Part shown: positions 42,954-52,910 of the stretch, piece by piece
Numbering within the stretch: the first letter of the stretch is position 1
How the letters are laid out: each line of letters begins with the position of its first letter
Assembly: GCA_963800415.1 (NCBI GenBank)
Contig: CAWDBS010000074.1
Location: forward strand, 137,367 to 201,366
Length of the DNA: 64,000 nucleotides
Direction: 5' to 3'
Source of the DNA: Palsa-504 sp963800415
Lineage (GTDB): Bacteria > Actinomycetota > Actinomycetes > Streptosporangiales > Streptosporangiaceae
Program-made: the position numbers and the translations under genes
Notes under the pieces: model-generated
Seen by the model: the letters and a program-made list of their open reading frames with translations, nothing else
What the model was told of the DNA's origin: nothing
Databases searched by the model: none

Positions 42954-43351
42954 CTGGGTGGCCGCTCGACGTACCACTCGGTGAACTCCCGGCACCGGCC
43001 CGCGGAGTCAAAGCGCATCACGAAGCAGTTGTCATAGACCGTCTCCACCGCGCCGCCCGGCTCGGACAGGTAGCTGCTGCATCCCGTCGCCACCGCGACA
43101 TCTCCGTCGACGGCGACGGTTCGGTAAGCGGCGTCATAGGTGCCTCGCTCGTCCCTGGCCGAGGCTCCGGCGTGCGATGCCTCACCCAGCCAGGACCGGA
43201 CCACCGTCGCGCGGCCCTGCACCGGATCGTCATACGGGTGGTACCGGTACTGCACGCCTTCGGCGAACAGTTCGCCGATCTGATCGGGGTCGTAGCTCTT
43301 CCAGGCCTCGACATACGCCTGAAGCCACCGGTCGACCTCCGCCTTGTCCAC
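42950..43351 (-). CDS. SnoaL-like/NTF2-fold protein
   Basis: A 133-residue NTF2-like protein: EVDRWLQAYVEAWKSYDPDQ, IGELFAEGVQYRYHPYDDPV, VAVATGCSSYLSEPGGAVET and CFVMRFDSAGRCREFTEWYV. GTG start at 43351 with GGAAGG about 8 nt upstream; a GTG at 43360 is also in frame. Its last codons overlap the convergent gene by 4 bp. Small ligand-binding or isomerase-like fold; function unknown. Confidence 0.85.
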   Translation of the reverse strand: MDKAEVDRWLQAYVEAWKSYDPDQIGELFAEGVQYRYHPYDDPVQGRATVVRSWLGEASHAGASARDERGTYDAAYRTVAVDGDVAVATGCSSYLSEPGGAVETVYDNCFVMRFDSAGRCREFTEWYVERPPS

Positions 43352-43450
43352 CTTTCCCACCTTCCGGCACCACCCGACAGAACTTTCGCCAGCCCGGCGA
43401 ACCGGTGATCTGGCTGTGAAGCAGGCCCGGACGCAGGCTACTCCAGGTCC

Positions 43451-43735
43451 TTGGCCAGCCGGTCCGCGGCAGACTGCCCGGCCTGCGTGCACCGCCGCAG
43501 GAAGCCGACGATCATGCGCCCGTCGGGTCTGTTCGACGCCCCGGGAGTCACCGGCTATGAGCTTCATGAGGATCAGGCGCCGGGCATCTTCACCAGCCGT
43601 GCCGACCTCGCCGCGAGCATGCTGGAACAGGCAGCCCAGACCCGGTTCGTGCGTAAGGCGGTCGCGGTGACGACATCCGAGGGTGCCCCCACGCTGTTCC
43701 AGATGCTGCGCCGGGAGGCCTTCAAGACAGCCTGA
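43451..43735 (+). pseudogene. NAD(P)H-binding (NmrA/SDR-like) protein, C-terminal remnant
   Basis: Only the last 75 residues look coding: PTIMRPSGLFDAPGVTGYEL, HEDQAPGIFTSRADLAASML and TRFVRKAVAVTTSEGAPTLF, the C-terminal block of NAD(P)H-binding atypical SDRs. The Rossmann N-terminus is absent and the upstream residues are Arg/Cys-rich non-family sequence. A gene cut off at its 5' side. Confidence 0.65.
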
Positions 43736-43982
43736 TAACGCTGCAGACGGCCGAGGCCGCCGATACCCCGTCCGACCAGTGCCAGCCCGTCGGCCAGGAG
43801 CGGAACCCCGGCCTCGCCACTGCTCCGCACGGGCGGGCGGCACTCCCCACGGACTCCGGCGGCCGGGACCGGTTGGCGCTGGTCGTGCCGAGGCTGGCCG
43901 TGCGGGCGGATGCCTCATCACGGCGGCCGCGCCCCGGCTCGCGTCCGCCCGGGGCGCGGCCGCCTGAAGCGGACCCGCTAAC

Positions 43983-44450
43983 TCACGCCGCTGCTCCCGG
44001 CGCGCCGTGGCCTGCGGGAGCGGGATCACCAGCGCCCATGCCAGTCTCCACTTTCGTGACCTTCAGGTTCTTGTCGAACTTGACGGTGACCAAAGAGCCG
44101 TCGGCCTTCTTCATGTGCACCTCGTACACGCCGTCACCGGCGTCGGTCTCGATCCGGTACACGGTGCCACCCGGAACCGCCTTAAGCGCCGCCGCATGCA
44201 GCGTCGCGGCCGTGGCGCTGGGCACGCTCTTTTCGTCGGACCGGACCGGCTGGGCCCCGCCGGGTCCCGGCGTCCTCGCCTGGCCTGGTGAGGACGACAC
44301 GGTGCTGGCGCTGGCAGCGGAAGTGTCGCTCGAGGCGGATGCGCTCAGCGCGCTAGCCAGGACGCCGCCACTGATTGCACCCGCGGCCAGCAGGCCCACG
44401 GCAGCTGCCCACCGCTTCTTGCGCCCGCCAGTGCTCACCGAGTCATGCAT
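43983..44450 (-). CDS. PepSY-domain protein, membrane-anchored or secreted
   Basis: A 155-residue protein: basic N-terminus (GGRKKRW), one hydrophobic segment (AAAVGLLAAGAISGGVLASA) as signal or anchor, a Ser/Ala/Thr linker and a single PepSY-like domain (TVYRIETDAGDGVYEVHMKK, DGSLVTVKFDKNLKVTKVET). ATG 44450 with GGAGA upstream. PepSY domains are thought to inhibit or modulate peptidases outside the cell. Pro/Gly/Ala tail. Confidence 0.85.
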   Translation of the reverse strand: MHDSVSTGGRKKRWAAAVGLLAAGAISGGVLASALSASASSDTSAASASTVSSSPGQARTPGPGGAQPVRSDEKSVPSATAATLHAAALKAVPGGTVYRIETDAGDGVYEVHMKKADGSLVTVKFDKNLKVTKVETGMGAGDPAPAGHGAPGAAA

Positions 44451-45003
44451 GGTGTGATCTCCTTCTGCCGTGGCCGCCATCTGCGGCGGCCCTGGCACCA
44501 ACGTGCCCGCCCGACCTGTCCGCATCGTCCAGCCGGGCTATGACCTGCCTATGACCACTGGCTGTGAGCACGCTCGATTGCCCTGCCAGCCGGTGACCTG
44601 GTCCGCGACGGCCGACCGCCGACAGCACAGGGCCTCGTCAGCGGGACAGCATCACCGGCACCGGGCAGCCGGTGCCGGCTACGGAAGGTAAGACCTCAGC
44701 ATTCTGCCCAGCGCCGGATGGCCGGCTCTGCGCTTCATGTTGATAATGGGCCCATCGCAGGAGGGGGCGCAGAACTGCTCATTCGGCGCGTCCAGGACGA
44801 GGAGAGCGCTCGGGCTGGTTGACCGTTGACGGCCCCCGTTCCCTACGCTGGCGAGCGGTTCCCGTGCGGCTACGGCGACCGGGCGCATGGAGCGGATTCA
44901 GCCTCCGTGAACTGCGTCAGTCTCCGCCGCGGCCCCGCTCATTCCGGCGGAGCGGCCAGCTCCCGGGCCGATCCTGCAGGTGGCCCGGGCGGGTGCGGAA
45001 TGG
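44451..45003. other. No convincing gene
   Basis: About 550 bp with only short overlapping open frames on both strands and no recognisable family or structured element. The divergent promoter of the PepSY gene presumably lies at its left end. Confidence 0.45.
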
Positions 45004-45734
45004 TCATTCCCGTGGGGTGGCTGGCGCGGCAGGAAGGGCCAGGGCCTCGGCTGCCAGGGCGGCCTGGTGAAGGCTGCCGCGGAATACCTCCGCCGCGGTG
45101 ACGGCCTGCTCGGTCAGGCCGGTGATCTCCGCGAGCGCGTGCTCGCCCGCCGCCGTCGGGCAACGAGATCGAGGTACTGGCTGTTGAGAGCGGACAGTCT
45201 CAGGGCGCTGAGCCAGTCCTGCTGAGCCGCATCTGCAGCCTGCACCTGCACGGCATAGCTTTCCAGCGCGCCGACCCGCGCTTCGGTAGCATCCCGCGCC
45301 AGCGTGATAGCACGCTGCTGCGAGTCCAGCACGGCGGCCGCCATGGGGCCAGCCCCGCCGGCTGCGGCGCTGGCTGCAAGCTCGGCGCGCAACCTCGTGA
45401 TCACGCGCAAAGCAGCGGCAATATCCCACTCATGCCACCTCAGCACCATCTCTCCCGCAGCGTGGTCCAGCATGTCGCTGGCGTATACCTCACAGCCCAG
45501 GACGGCGGCAATGGCCCGCTGGGCGCGGAGCAGGAGTTCACGGCAAGGATCGTCCAGATCGGACGGGTCGACGATCCGGTCACGGTCACGATGATCTGGC
45601 GCGCCCGAAGACACCTCGATGACGCGGGTTGCCATCAAGACGGCTGCTGCGGCAAGGACGCCGCCGCCGACCCACCACCAGCTCAGCCCGGCCACGAAAT
45701 GAAGCACAACCGCGACGGAACCCCGAACCGGCAC
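45004..45734 (-). pseudogene. Membrane-anchored helical hypothetical protein, frameshifted
   Basis: N-terminal TM segment (FVAGLSWWWVGGGVLAAAAV) followed by a helical cytoplasmic part (LLLRAQRAIAAVLGCEVYAS, AALRVITRLRAELAASAAAG, ESYAVQVQAADAAQQDWLSA). After YLDLVARR the frame goes Arg/Ser-rich, while the neighbouring frame continues with AAGEHALAEITGLTEQAVTA and AEVFRGSLHQAALAAEALAL. A one-base shift near 45150 joins them to about 243 residues. No family recognised. Confidence 0.55.
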
Positions 45735-46011
45735 GCCACGCAGAACGGTCTCGTTATGCGTGCCGACAACAGGACCCCTTCCGGGAACCAGTGCACGCCA
45801 TAACGGCGGGTCGGCGCGCGGTTATCAAGGGCTCTTCGCGTCGTTGGCTGCATAGCGGTCACTGGTTACGGCCGGCGGACAGTTGGACGGGCTGTATGTT
45901 CATATGAAACTGCCACGCTCGGGGCAAATTTCCGCTTGCCGCTGAGAAGTGCAGCGGAGAAGGCCTCCATGCTGGCGTCAACCAAGAAGTGTGCGCGGCA
46001 TGCAGTCAGCG

Positions 46012-46518
46012 TCACCGGCCGGGTCGGATGCCCCGCGCGGCCAGTGCCATTTCGATGTCGGCGCGGTGTTCGTCTGCGTGCCGGGCCGCGATCTGCGCCA
46101 ACCGCCGGACCCTGCCGTCGTCGGCGGTCAGGTCGGCGGCGCTCAGGGCCGCGACCAGATCGCTGATGGCCGCCCCGCTGCGGCGCAGGTGTCCCGTCAC
46201 CTCAGCCTTGCTCACCGCTACGGCGTCCCGGGCGTGCTGCGCATTCAGGGCGTCCACGACATCACTGTTCACCTCAACCCGCTGACCAGCGGCGATCTGG
46301 CGCATCCAGCCCGCCAGGTACTCATACGCATGCGCCACGTGATCCACCACCACGGCCACTGGCCGGGGGTCCCCGTCCAGGGGCGCGGCGCGCCATTCGC
46401 CGTCGCTGCAGCCACTCACGAAGCCGATCATCCGCTCCCTGGCCGCGTCAATGTCCGCGGCATACGCCGCCGGGTCCCGCGCATCTTCCGCCACAAAAGC
46501 CACCCTACAAATCGACAT
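46012..46518 (-). CDS. DinB-superfamily protein
   Basis: A 168-residue four-helix-bundle protein. The three expected metal-ligand positions are visible: VVVDHVAHAYEYLAGWM in the second helix and RHADEHRADIEMAL near the C-terminus. Start ATG 46518 (MSICRVAFVAED). DinB-type proteins include thiol-dependent (mycothiol or bacillithiol) S-transferases. Located just downstream of the two kinase genes on the same strand, 54 bp after kinase 1. Confidence 0.82.
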   Translation of the reverse strand: MSICRVAFVAEDARDPAAYAADIDAARERMIGFVSGCSDGEWRAAPLDGDPRPVAVVVDHVAHAYEYLAGWMRQIAAGQRVEVNSDVVDALNAQHARDAVAVSKAEVTGHLRRSGAAISDLVAALSAADLTADDGRVRRLAQIAARHADEHRADIEMALAARGIRPGR

Positions 46519-46571
46519 GAGCCAAAACCAGATGGTGACCAGCGGGCACGCCGCCGGTGGTCGTGCCCTGA

Positions 46572-47802
46572 TCACGCCGTGCAGCGTCTCCTGCTGAACC
46601 GCTTAGTGTTCATCAGCTCTTCGGTCCCGGCTGGCTGGGCGAGCGGCGACTGGGGCGGCGCAGGCGCATGGCGACCAGCGCCGACGTGGCTATTGTCGCC
46701 ACGCGACGGCCGACCGGTATCTTCCCGGGGGGCGGGGCCGCAGCGGGCTGTGCCACCGGGGCCGGCGCCACCGGGGCCGGCGACTCGGCGGTGGGCGGAG
46801 GTAGGCGGATTAGCGGCTGGCGGCCCGGGAGGTGGCGGTGCGGGAGGTGGCGGTGCGGGCTGGCGGGGAGGAACTGGGTTCGCCTCGGCTGGCCTGCTGG
46901 CGGGCGACGGGTTTGAATGGGAGCCGCTCTGCCAGGTCCGCGCCAAGATCACCTGGGTGGGCGCTTCGTCGACGTGCCCGGTCCGCCTGGCGGCGCTTGT
47001 CAGCCGGTCCAGCAGCTGCCGCGCGGTCGGCCAGGCTCTGCGGGTCCTTGGCCAGCGCGGCTTCCACCAGCGGCCGGAGCGAGTCCGGGACTATGGCGAT
47101 GTCGGGATCGCCGTACATGATCTGGTACAAGATGGAGTGGGGGGTATTTCCGGCCCCGAACGGCGACCGGCCGCTGGCCGCGTAGGCCACTGTTACCCCC
47201 CAGGCGAAGATGTCAGCCTCCGGGCCGGGGCGCCCGCTGATCTGCTCGGGCGCCATGAAACCCATAGAGCCGATCATCATGCCCGTCCTGGTCATAGCCG
47301 TAGTGTCCTGCCGCCGCGCGATGCCGAAGTCGATGACCTTAGGGCCGGCGTCCGTCAGGATGATGTTGGAGGGCTTGAGGTCCCGGTGCATGATGCCGGC
47401 CGCGTGGATCATGGTCAGCGCCTCGGCCAGCCCCGTGGCCAGGCCGAACAGCATCTCGGAACCGACCGATCCGTGCTTGTCGATGTGCTCGGATAGCGAA
47501 GGGCCCTGGGCGTATTCGGTGACCACGAACGGCGTGGACGACTGGGAGTCGGCCTCGATCACTCGCACCGTGCAGACGCCCTTGACCCGCACCAGCGCGG
47601 CCACCTCACGGCCGAACCGGCGGCGGAATTCCTGGTCATCGGCCAGGTCCGGGCGGAGCACCTTGACCGCGACCGGGCTGCCGTCCCATGCCACGCCCAG
47701 ATACACCACGCCCATGCCGCCCGCACCCAGCCTCGCGGTCAGCCGGTAGTGCCCGATCCGTGTCGGGTCATCAGGCCGAAGAGGCGTGCGAGCCAACGAC
47801 AT
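46572..47802 (-). pseudogene. Ser/Thr protein kinase 1 (no sensor domain), frameshift after the kinase domain
   Basis: PknB-like kinase: GHYRLTARLGAGGMGVVYLG (glycine loop), VAVKVLRPDL (Lys), HRDLKPSNIILTDAG near residue 139, VIDFGIARR (DFG), MAPEQISGRPGPEADIFAWG. The catalytic domain is intact. After ALAKDPQSLAD a one-base shift near 47040 is needed to reach the family tail (PTARQLLDRLTSAARR, then DEAPTQVILARTWQ). A Pro-rich tail follows and no TM or sensor domain is seen. Close tandem paralogue of kinase 2. Start ATG 47802; a TTG 6 nt further (at LAR) has better GAGGAG spacing. Confidence 0.85.
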
Positions 47803-47897
47803 TCTCCTCACGAGAGTCACGGCGGCGTCCAGCAGGCCAGCGCACAACAGTCCGCTTACTATTTTCCTACCGTATCGACCGGGAGCATGTCCGGTCG

Positions 47898-50800
47898 TCA
47901 GCCGGCTGGAAGACGCCGGACGATGAACTGCTGACTGGCCTGGGCCTGGACCGAGTCGATGCCCGTCACCGCGGCGCCGGACGCGGCCAGTGCGGTGAGG
48001 GCGTGGCTGCCGCCGCCGGTCAGGCCGCTGACCGGCGATCGCGTCCAGCTCGTTCCGTCCCCTGAGGTCCAGACGGCGGCGTCCATGGTGCCTCCCGGCG
48101 GACCGAACTGCGCCGCGGCGGTGAAGGAGCTGGCATCGCCGGTCAGTGCGGTGAAGCTGATACCGGGCCCCGGTGCGCTGAATGACACCGGCTGCCAGGT
48201 CAGCCCGCCGTCGTCGGACCGCTCGGCGAGAGGCTGCAGGCCGGCCGCGGTAGTCTGCTGGCCCAGCGCGACGACGTGGCTGCCGCGGACCGCCACCTGC
48301 TGGATCACCCCGGCCGAGGCGCCAGGCGGCATTGGCGGGTTGACGGCCGTCCAGGTACGGCCGTCGGGACTGGTCCACACCGCGGGCCGGTTGTCGTGCG
48401 AGCCGCCTGACACGAAGTCCCGCGGACCCGCGGCCACGGCCAGCACCTGGTTCGAACCGCTCGTCTCGTTCACGTCATGCGCCCTGGTCCAGCTGGTCAG
48501 GTCTGGTGACCACCAAACGTTCCGCGAGTACGCGCCGCCCGGCCCGGCGATCGTGCCGGTGATCACGTAGCCGGGCGGACCGCTGGCGGCCTGCACGGCG
48601 GACACGCCGGCCAGCTGGTGCGTAATGGCCCCGGCGGGCTGCCAGTTCGTGCCGTCGGTCGAGGTGAGCACGAGGCCCGGCCCGGCGGCGAGCCATCCGT
48701 GCGGCCCGTGGGTCACGGCGGACAGCCCGGCTAGGTCCGGATCGGTCGACACCTGGGCCAGCGAGGACACCAGGGCCCAGGGCCCGTCAGACACCCGCCG
48801 CCAGACCGCCGGGTAGCCGTCCGCGGTGCCCACCGCGATCTGCTCGTTCCCCGCCACGGCGGTGCTCTTCACCGTCTCCTCAGGGATGAAGCCGCCCGGG
48901 ATGGCAGCCAGCGAGACGGGCTTCAGGTCACCCGCCGTGTCCGCCTTGATGAGCAGACCCTGCTGGCTGATCTTGCTGGGGTTGGTGCTTCCGGCCGCGA
49001 TGACGCTGCCGCCCGGTCCGACCGCCGCGATGAAGCCCGGCCCATCCGATGTGCTCCCGAGCGGCCCGGCCGGCAGCCACCTCGTGCCGGTGCCGGTGCT
49101 GGTGTAGGCCACGTACCGGTTCCTGGTCTGGCCGGTTACCACGAAACCGTAGTCGCTGCCCTTGACCGCGCCCGGGCTCCAGCCCCCCGCCGCATCGATC
49201 GTGCCTGCGTACTGCCACCTCCGGCCGTCCGGGGAAAAGTAGGCGACCCCGTCATCGGCGCCGCTCGCGGTCTTGCCGGACCGGACCACGATGAGTCCGG
49301 CGCTGTCGAACGACACGCCGCTGATGGAGCTCTGGGCGCCGTGATCGACGGGCACCGTCACCTGCGTCCAGTGCGCTCCGCTGTCGGTGCTCAGCCACAC
49401 GCCGGATCCGCGGTCGGCGATCACCGTGTCGGTCCCGTGTGAGGTGGCGAAGTCAACAGCCTGCAGGGCCGCGCCCGACTCCTGCAGCCCCAGCCGCACG
49501 GCCGTCATCCGCTGCCAGGTCACGCCGTCACGCGAGGTCCAGATCACCGCCTGTTGCCCGGCGCTGGTCGCCTCGTAGCCGGCGGCCAGGAACCCGTCGG
49601 GTGTGTTGGTGACCACGTTGATCGTGTCACCGGGTTGCCGCGGGGTGATCCCGTGCGTGCCCGCCAGCGTCCAGGACAGCCCGTCCGGGCTGGTCCAGAT
49701 GGCATTGGTGCCTTCCGCCATCCATCCGTGCGGGCCGCCGGCGATCCTGTCGGCCGGGTACCCCAAGGGAGGCTGGCCGCCGTCGTGCAGTTGGACCGGG
49801 GCCAGACGCCAGGTGCCTCCGGCATCGGACGATACGAAGAACTGCTGGCGGGCGGCGCCGTCACTTTTCTGCGAGCCCGTCGTCACCATCGTGTTCCCCG
49901 ACGCGACGATGCGCTGGATCGTCTGGACGACACCGCGCGCCCGTTGTCCCGGGTAGGTCGGCAGGGTGTTCGTCGCGACCGGGCTCCCCGCCCCGGCGAT
50001 TCCCTCGTTCCCGCTGGGGCCTTCCTTCGGCGTGTGCCCCGGCAGGACGGCGAGGGCCACGCCGACGGCCACGGCCGCCGCGGCCATGGCCGATACGCCG
50101 ATCGTCGTCGTGCGCCGGCTGATCCGGCTCTTTCTCGCCCCGGGCGGCCCGGTCCCCGGCGGAACGGCACCCGGCGGCGCGGGATCGAGTAGCAGGGAGC
50201 CTTTGGCCGCACGAGGCTCGTCGGCGACCCGGGGCCGGCTGGGATGCGGCCCGGTCTGCTGCCAGGTCCTCGACAGGATCGTCTGAGTGGGCGAGTCCTG
50301 CACGCGGGGCGACCGCATCGAGATGCTGGTGAGACGGTCAAGAAGCTGCTGGGCGGTGGGCCGCCGGTCCGGGGCCTTGGCCAGGGCGGCGGCGACCAGC
50401 GGCCGGAGCGAATCGGGGACCGCGGCGATGCCGGGGTCGGCGTGCACGACCCGGTACAAGATGGCGTGGGTCTCCCCCGTGCCGAACGGTGGCCGCCCGG
50501 TGGCCGCGTACGCCACCGTCACCCCCCAGACGAAGATGTCGGCCGCCGGGCCGGGGCGCCCGTTGATCTGCTCCGGCGCCATGAAACCCGGCGAGCCGAC
50601 CATCATGCCCGTCCTGGTCATGGACGAGGCGTCTAGGGCCTGGGCGATACCGAAATCGATGACCTTCGGGCCAGCGTCCGTCAGGATGACGTTGGATGGC
50701 TTGAGGTCCCGGTGCACGATGCCGGCCGCGTGAATCACGGTCAGCGCCTCAGCCAGCCCAGTGGCCAGGCCGTAGAGCATATCGGGGCCGAGCAATCCGT

Positions 50801-51191
50801 ATGTGTCGATGTACTCGGCCAGGGACGGGCCTTCGGCGTATTCGGTGACCATGAATGGCCGTGGCGACTCGGTATCGGCCTCGATCACCCGCACGGTGCA
50901 GACGCCCTTGACCCGCAGCAGCGCCGACACCTCACGGCGGAACCGGCGCCGGAAATCCTGGTCATCAGCCAGGTCCGGGCGGAGCACCTTCACCGCCACC
51001 TGGCTGCCGTCCCAGCCCATGCCGTGATACACCACGCCCATGCCGCCCGAGCCCAGCCTGGCTGTCAGCCGGTAATGGCCGATCCGCACAGGATCGGTAG
51101 CCCGTAGAGGCACGCGAGCCAAAGAATTCCCCTCCCCCACGTCAATGGTGGCCTCTGGGCAGTCCGGGGCACAACTCGTTCTTGTGTTCAT
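47898..51191 (-). CDS. Ser/Thr protein kinase 2 with extracellular multi-bladed propeller sensor
   Basis: A 1097-residue receptor kinase. Residues about 37-300 are a complete PknB-like kinase (GHYRLTARLGSGGMGVVYHG, HRDLKPSNVILTDAG, VIDFGIAQA, GFMAPEQINGRPG). A juxtamembrane DSPTQTILSRTW motif and Pro-rich segment follow, then one TM helix at about 362-385 (GVSAMAAAAVAVGVALAVLP). The remaining 700 residues carry about ten WTSPDGxxW-type motifs (IWTSPDGLSW, IWTSRDGVTW, VLTSTDGTNW, VWTSPDGRTW, VWTSGDGTSW and variants), an Asp-box propeller. A TTG at 51122 matches the start of kinase 1 and may be the true start. It probably senses an extracellular ligand. Confidence 0.9.
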   Translation of the reverse strand: MNTRTSCAPDCPEATIDVGEGNSLARVPLRATDPVRIGHYRLTARLGSGGMGVVYHGMGWDGSQVAVKVLRPDLADDQDFRRRFRREVSALLRVKGVCTVRVIEADTESPRPFMVTEYAEGPSLAEYIDTYGLLGPDMLYGLATGLAEALTVIHAAGIVHRDLKPSNVILTDAGPKVIDFGIAQALDASSMTRTGMMVGSPGFMAPEQINGRPGPAADIFVWGVTVAYAATGRPPFGTGETHAILYRVVHADPGIAAVPDSLRPLVAAALAKAPDRRPTAQQLLDRLTSISMRSPRVQDSPTQTILSRTWQQTGPHPSRPRVADEPRAAKGSLLLDPAPPGAVPPGTGPPGARKSRISRRTTTIGVSAMAAAAVAVGVALAVLPGHTPKEGPSGNEGIAGAGSPVATNTLPTYPGQRARGVVQTIQRIVASGNTMVTTGSQKSDGAARQQFFVSSDAGGTWRLAPVQLHDGGQPPLGYPADRIAGGPHGWMAEGTNAIWTSPDGLSWTLAGTHGITPRQPGDTINVVTNTPDGFLAAGYEATSAGQQAVIWTSRDGVTWQRMTAVRLGLQESGAALQAVDFATSHGTDTVIADRGSGVWLSTDSGAHWTQVTVPVDHGAQSSISGVSFDSAGLIVVRSGKTASGADDGVAYFSPDGRRWQYAGTIDAAGGWSPGAVKGSDYGFVVTGQTRNRYVAYTSTGTGTRWLPAGPLGSTSDGPGFIAAVGPGGSVIAAGSTNPSKISQQGLLIKADTAGDLKPVSLAAIPGGFIPEETVKSTAVAGNEQIAVGTADGYPAVWRRVSDGPWALVSSLAQVSTDPDLAGLSAVTHGPHGWLAAGPGLVLTSTDGTNWQPAGAITHQLAGVSAVQAASGPPGYVITGTIAGPGGAYSRNVWWSPDLTSWTRAHDVNETSGSNQVLAVAAGPRDFVSGGSHDNRPAVWTSPDGRTWTAVNPPMPPGASAGVIQQVAVRGSHVVALGQQTTAAGLQPLAERSDDGGLTWQPVSFSAPGPGISFTALTGDASSFTAAAQFGPPGGTMDAAVWTSGDGTSWTRSPVSGLTGGGSHALTALAASGAAVTGIDSVQAQASQQFIVRRLPAG

Positions 51192-51292
51192 GTTACGTAT
51201 CTGGCCGCCCAGGCGTTCAATTCGGCGCCGCCATTGACCGCCGCATCGGGCCGGGATTGCCTCCAGGTCCCGGCGACTGGCACCATGACGGC

Positions 51293-51805
51293 GTGGACTA
51301 CCTGCTGGCGCAAGTAAACGTCGCGCGGATGCGTGAGCGGCTGGACAGCCCGCTGCTCGCGGATTTCGTGGCGGCCCTCGACCCGGTGAACGCGGCGGCG
51401 GACGCCGCCCCCGGCTTCGTCTGGCGGCTGCAGACCGAAGACGGCAACGCGACCGCGGTGCACGCGTTCGAATGGGACCAGGCCGGGAGCGCCGGCGTCC
51501 TGGTCAACATGTCGGTGTGGGAGTCGGTCGAGGCGCTCGCCGCGTTCGTCTACTCCGACACCCACCGTCGGGTTCTCAGGCGGCGCCGCCAGTGGTTCGA
51601 GCGGATGGCCGAGGCCTACGCCGCCCTGTGGTGGATACCGCGCGGCCACACTCCGACGACCGATGAGGCCGAGGAGCGGGTGCTCCACCTGCGGGAGTTC
51701 GGGCCCTCGGGGTACGCGTTCACGCTCAGAGAGCACTTCCCGCCGCCGGACGTGGCCGGCTCCGGGCCGATCCGCAGCCCGGAAGAATGGACCTGCCCGG
51801 CCTGA
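51293..51805 (+). CDS. DUF3291 domain protein
   Basis: A 170-residue protein starting VDYLLAQVNVARMRERLDSP from GTG 51293, with SVWESVEALAAFVYSDTHRR, RRRRQWFERMAEAYAALWWI and a C-terminal TLREHFPPPD block, all typical of DUF3291 (an ABM-like dimeric alpha-beta barrel). The open frame extends upstream to 51182, overlapping the divergent kinase leader, but the family starts at 51293. Function unknown. Confidence 0.88.
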   Translation: MDYLLAQVNVARMRERLDSPLLADFVAALDPVNAAADAAPGFVWRLQTEDGNATAVHAFEWDQAGSAGVLVNMSVWESVEALAAFVYSDTHRRVLRRRRQWFERMAEAYAALWWIPRGHTPTTDEAEERVLHLREFGPSGYAFTLREHFPPPDVAGSGPIRSPEEWTCPA

Positions 51806-51877
51806 ATCCTGGATGTGGCCGGCGTGCCGGAGTTAACAAGAATTGCGGGGTGCGGGAAGGGCGGCGGGACGCCCGGG

Positions 51878-52165
51878 CTAGCCGGAACCCCAGTGCGGAG
51901 GGCGGTCGCGAGAGAGGCGCTCGTCATCATCCGGTCCGGGAGGTTCACCCCAGCCGATGTCGGTATCTTCCTGGCTCTGCGTCGGCAGTACCGGCTCGTC
52001 GCGCGGGTCCGGCGGGCTGACGCGGGCCGGCTGCTTCGGTGCTGGCTCCGGCGGCATGTAGTCATCATCACCGAGAACGGCGCCGAGATCTACTTCGAGG
52101 AGCGGACGCGGGTTGACCGGGCGATGACGTCGGGTGCGTCGCTGGGTGTGAGAGAGTTGCGGCAA
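51878..52165 (-). CDS. Small acidic conserved hypothetical protein
   Basis: A 95-residue protein, basic at the start (TQRRTRRHRPVNPRPLLEVD) and acidic, Pro-rich afterwards, ending DDDERLSRDRPPHWGSG. The DTDIGWGEPP and DDDERLxRDxPPHW end is a pattern I recognise from small actinomycete hypothetical proteins. Disordered in appearance; no domain. It is convergent with DUF3291 and divergent from the PIG-L gene. A plus-strand frame over the same region looks non-coding. Confidence 0.65.
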   Translation of the reverse strand: MPQLSHTQRRTRRHRPVNPRPLLEVDLGAVLGDDDYMPPEPAPKQPARVSPPDPRDEPVLPTQSQEDTDIGWGEPPGPDDDERLSRDRPPHWGSG

Positions 52166-52191
52166 TACCGACGGGAAGAGAGGTGCCGCGG

Positions 52192-52910
52192 ATGCAGCCG
52201 ATGCCGGAGGACTGGGACAGGGCGGTCGCCGTGGTGGCTCACCCGGACGATCTCGAGTACGGCGTCGCCTCCGCCGTGGCCCGGTGGACCGGCCAGGGCA
52301 AAAACGTCTCCTACCTGCTCGCGACCAGGGGCGAGGCCGGTATCGCCGGCATGGCTCCGGACCAGGTTGCCGCGCTGCGGGTGGAGGAAGAGCGCCGCAG
52401 CGCCGCGGTCGTGGGCGTGACCGAGGTGGAGTTCCTCGATCATACGGACGGGCTGGTCGAGTACGGGATCGCGCTGCGGCATGACCTGGCGGCAGCGTTC
52501 CGCAGGCTGCAGCCGCAGGTGATCATCACGATGAGCTTCGACCTCACCTGGGGCGAGGAAGGCCCGGTCAATCACGCGGACCATCGGGCCGTCGGGCTCG
52601 CGACGCTGGACGCCTGCCGGGACGCCGCCAACGAGTGGGTATTCCCCGAGGCTGGCCCGCCGTGTACCGGCATAGGGACGCCTACGTGGCCGCGGTCGGC
52701 ACGCCGACCCACTTCGTGGACGTCACCGACACGATCGAGGCGGGCGTCGCGTCGCTGCGCGAGCATCATGCCTATATCGAAGGGCTGGGCCGCGAGTTCG
52801 ATCCCGACGAACGCATACTCTCGACAACCCGGTGCAGCGATCGCTCGCCGGGCCGCATCGCCACCTCGCCCGCGCCCGGGGAGGCGCGATGCGCTACCCG
52901 GCCGACATGA
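52192..52910 (+). pseudogene. PIG-L family (GlcNAc-type) deacetylase, frameshifted
   Basis: Zn-dependent deacetylase fold: VAVVAHPDDLEYGVASAVAR carries the AHPDD metal motif, then YLLATRGEAGIAG, DHTDGLVEYG and GPVNHADHRAVG with the third ligand His. Past WVFPEAGPP the frame breaks near 52665; the next frame continues YRHRDAYVAAVGTPTHFVDV and EAGVASLREHHAYIEGLGRE. The usual last 20-30 residues are missing before the next gene. ATG 52192 with GAGAGG upstream. Family members act in mycothiol (MshB, Mca) or other GlcNAc-linked pathways; here the substrate is open. Confidence 0.8.
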
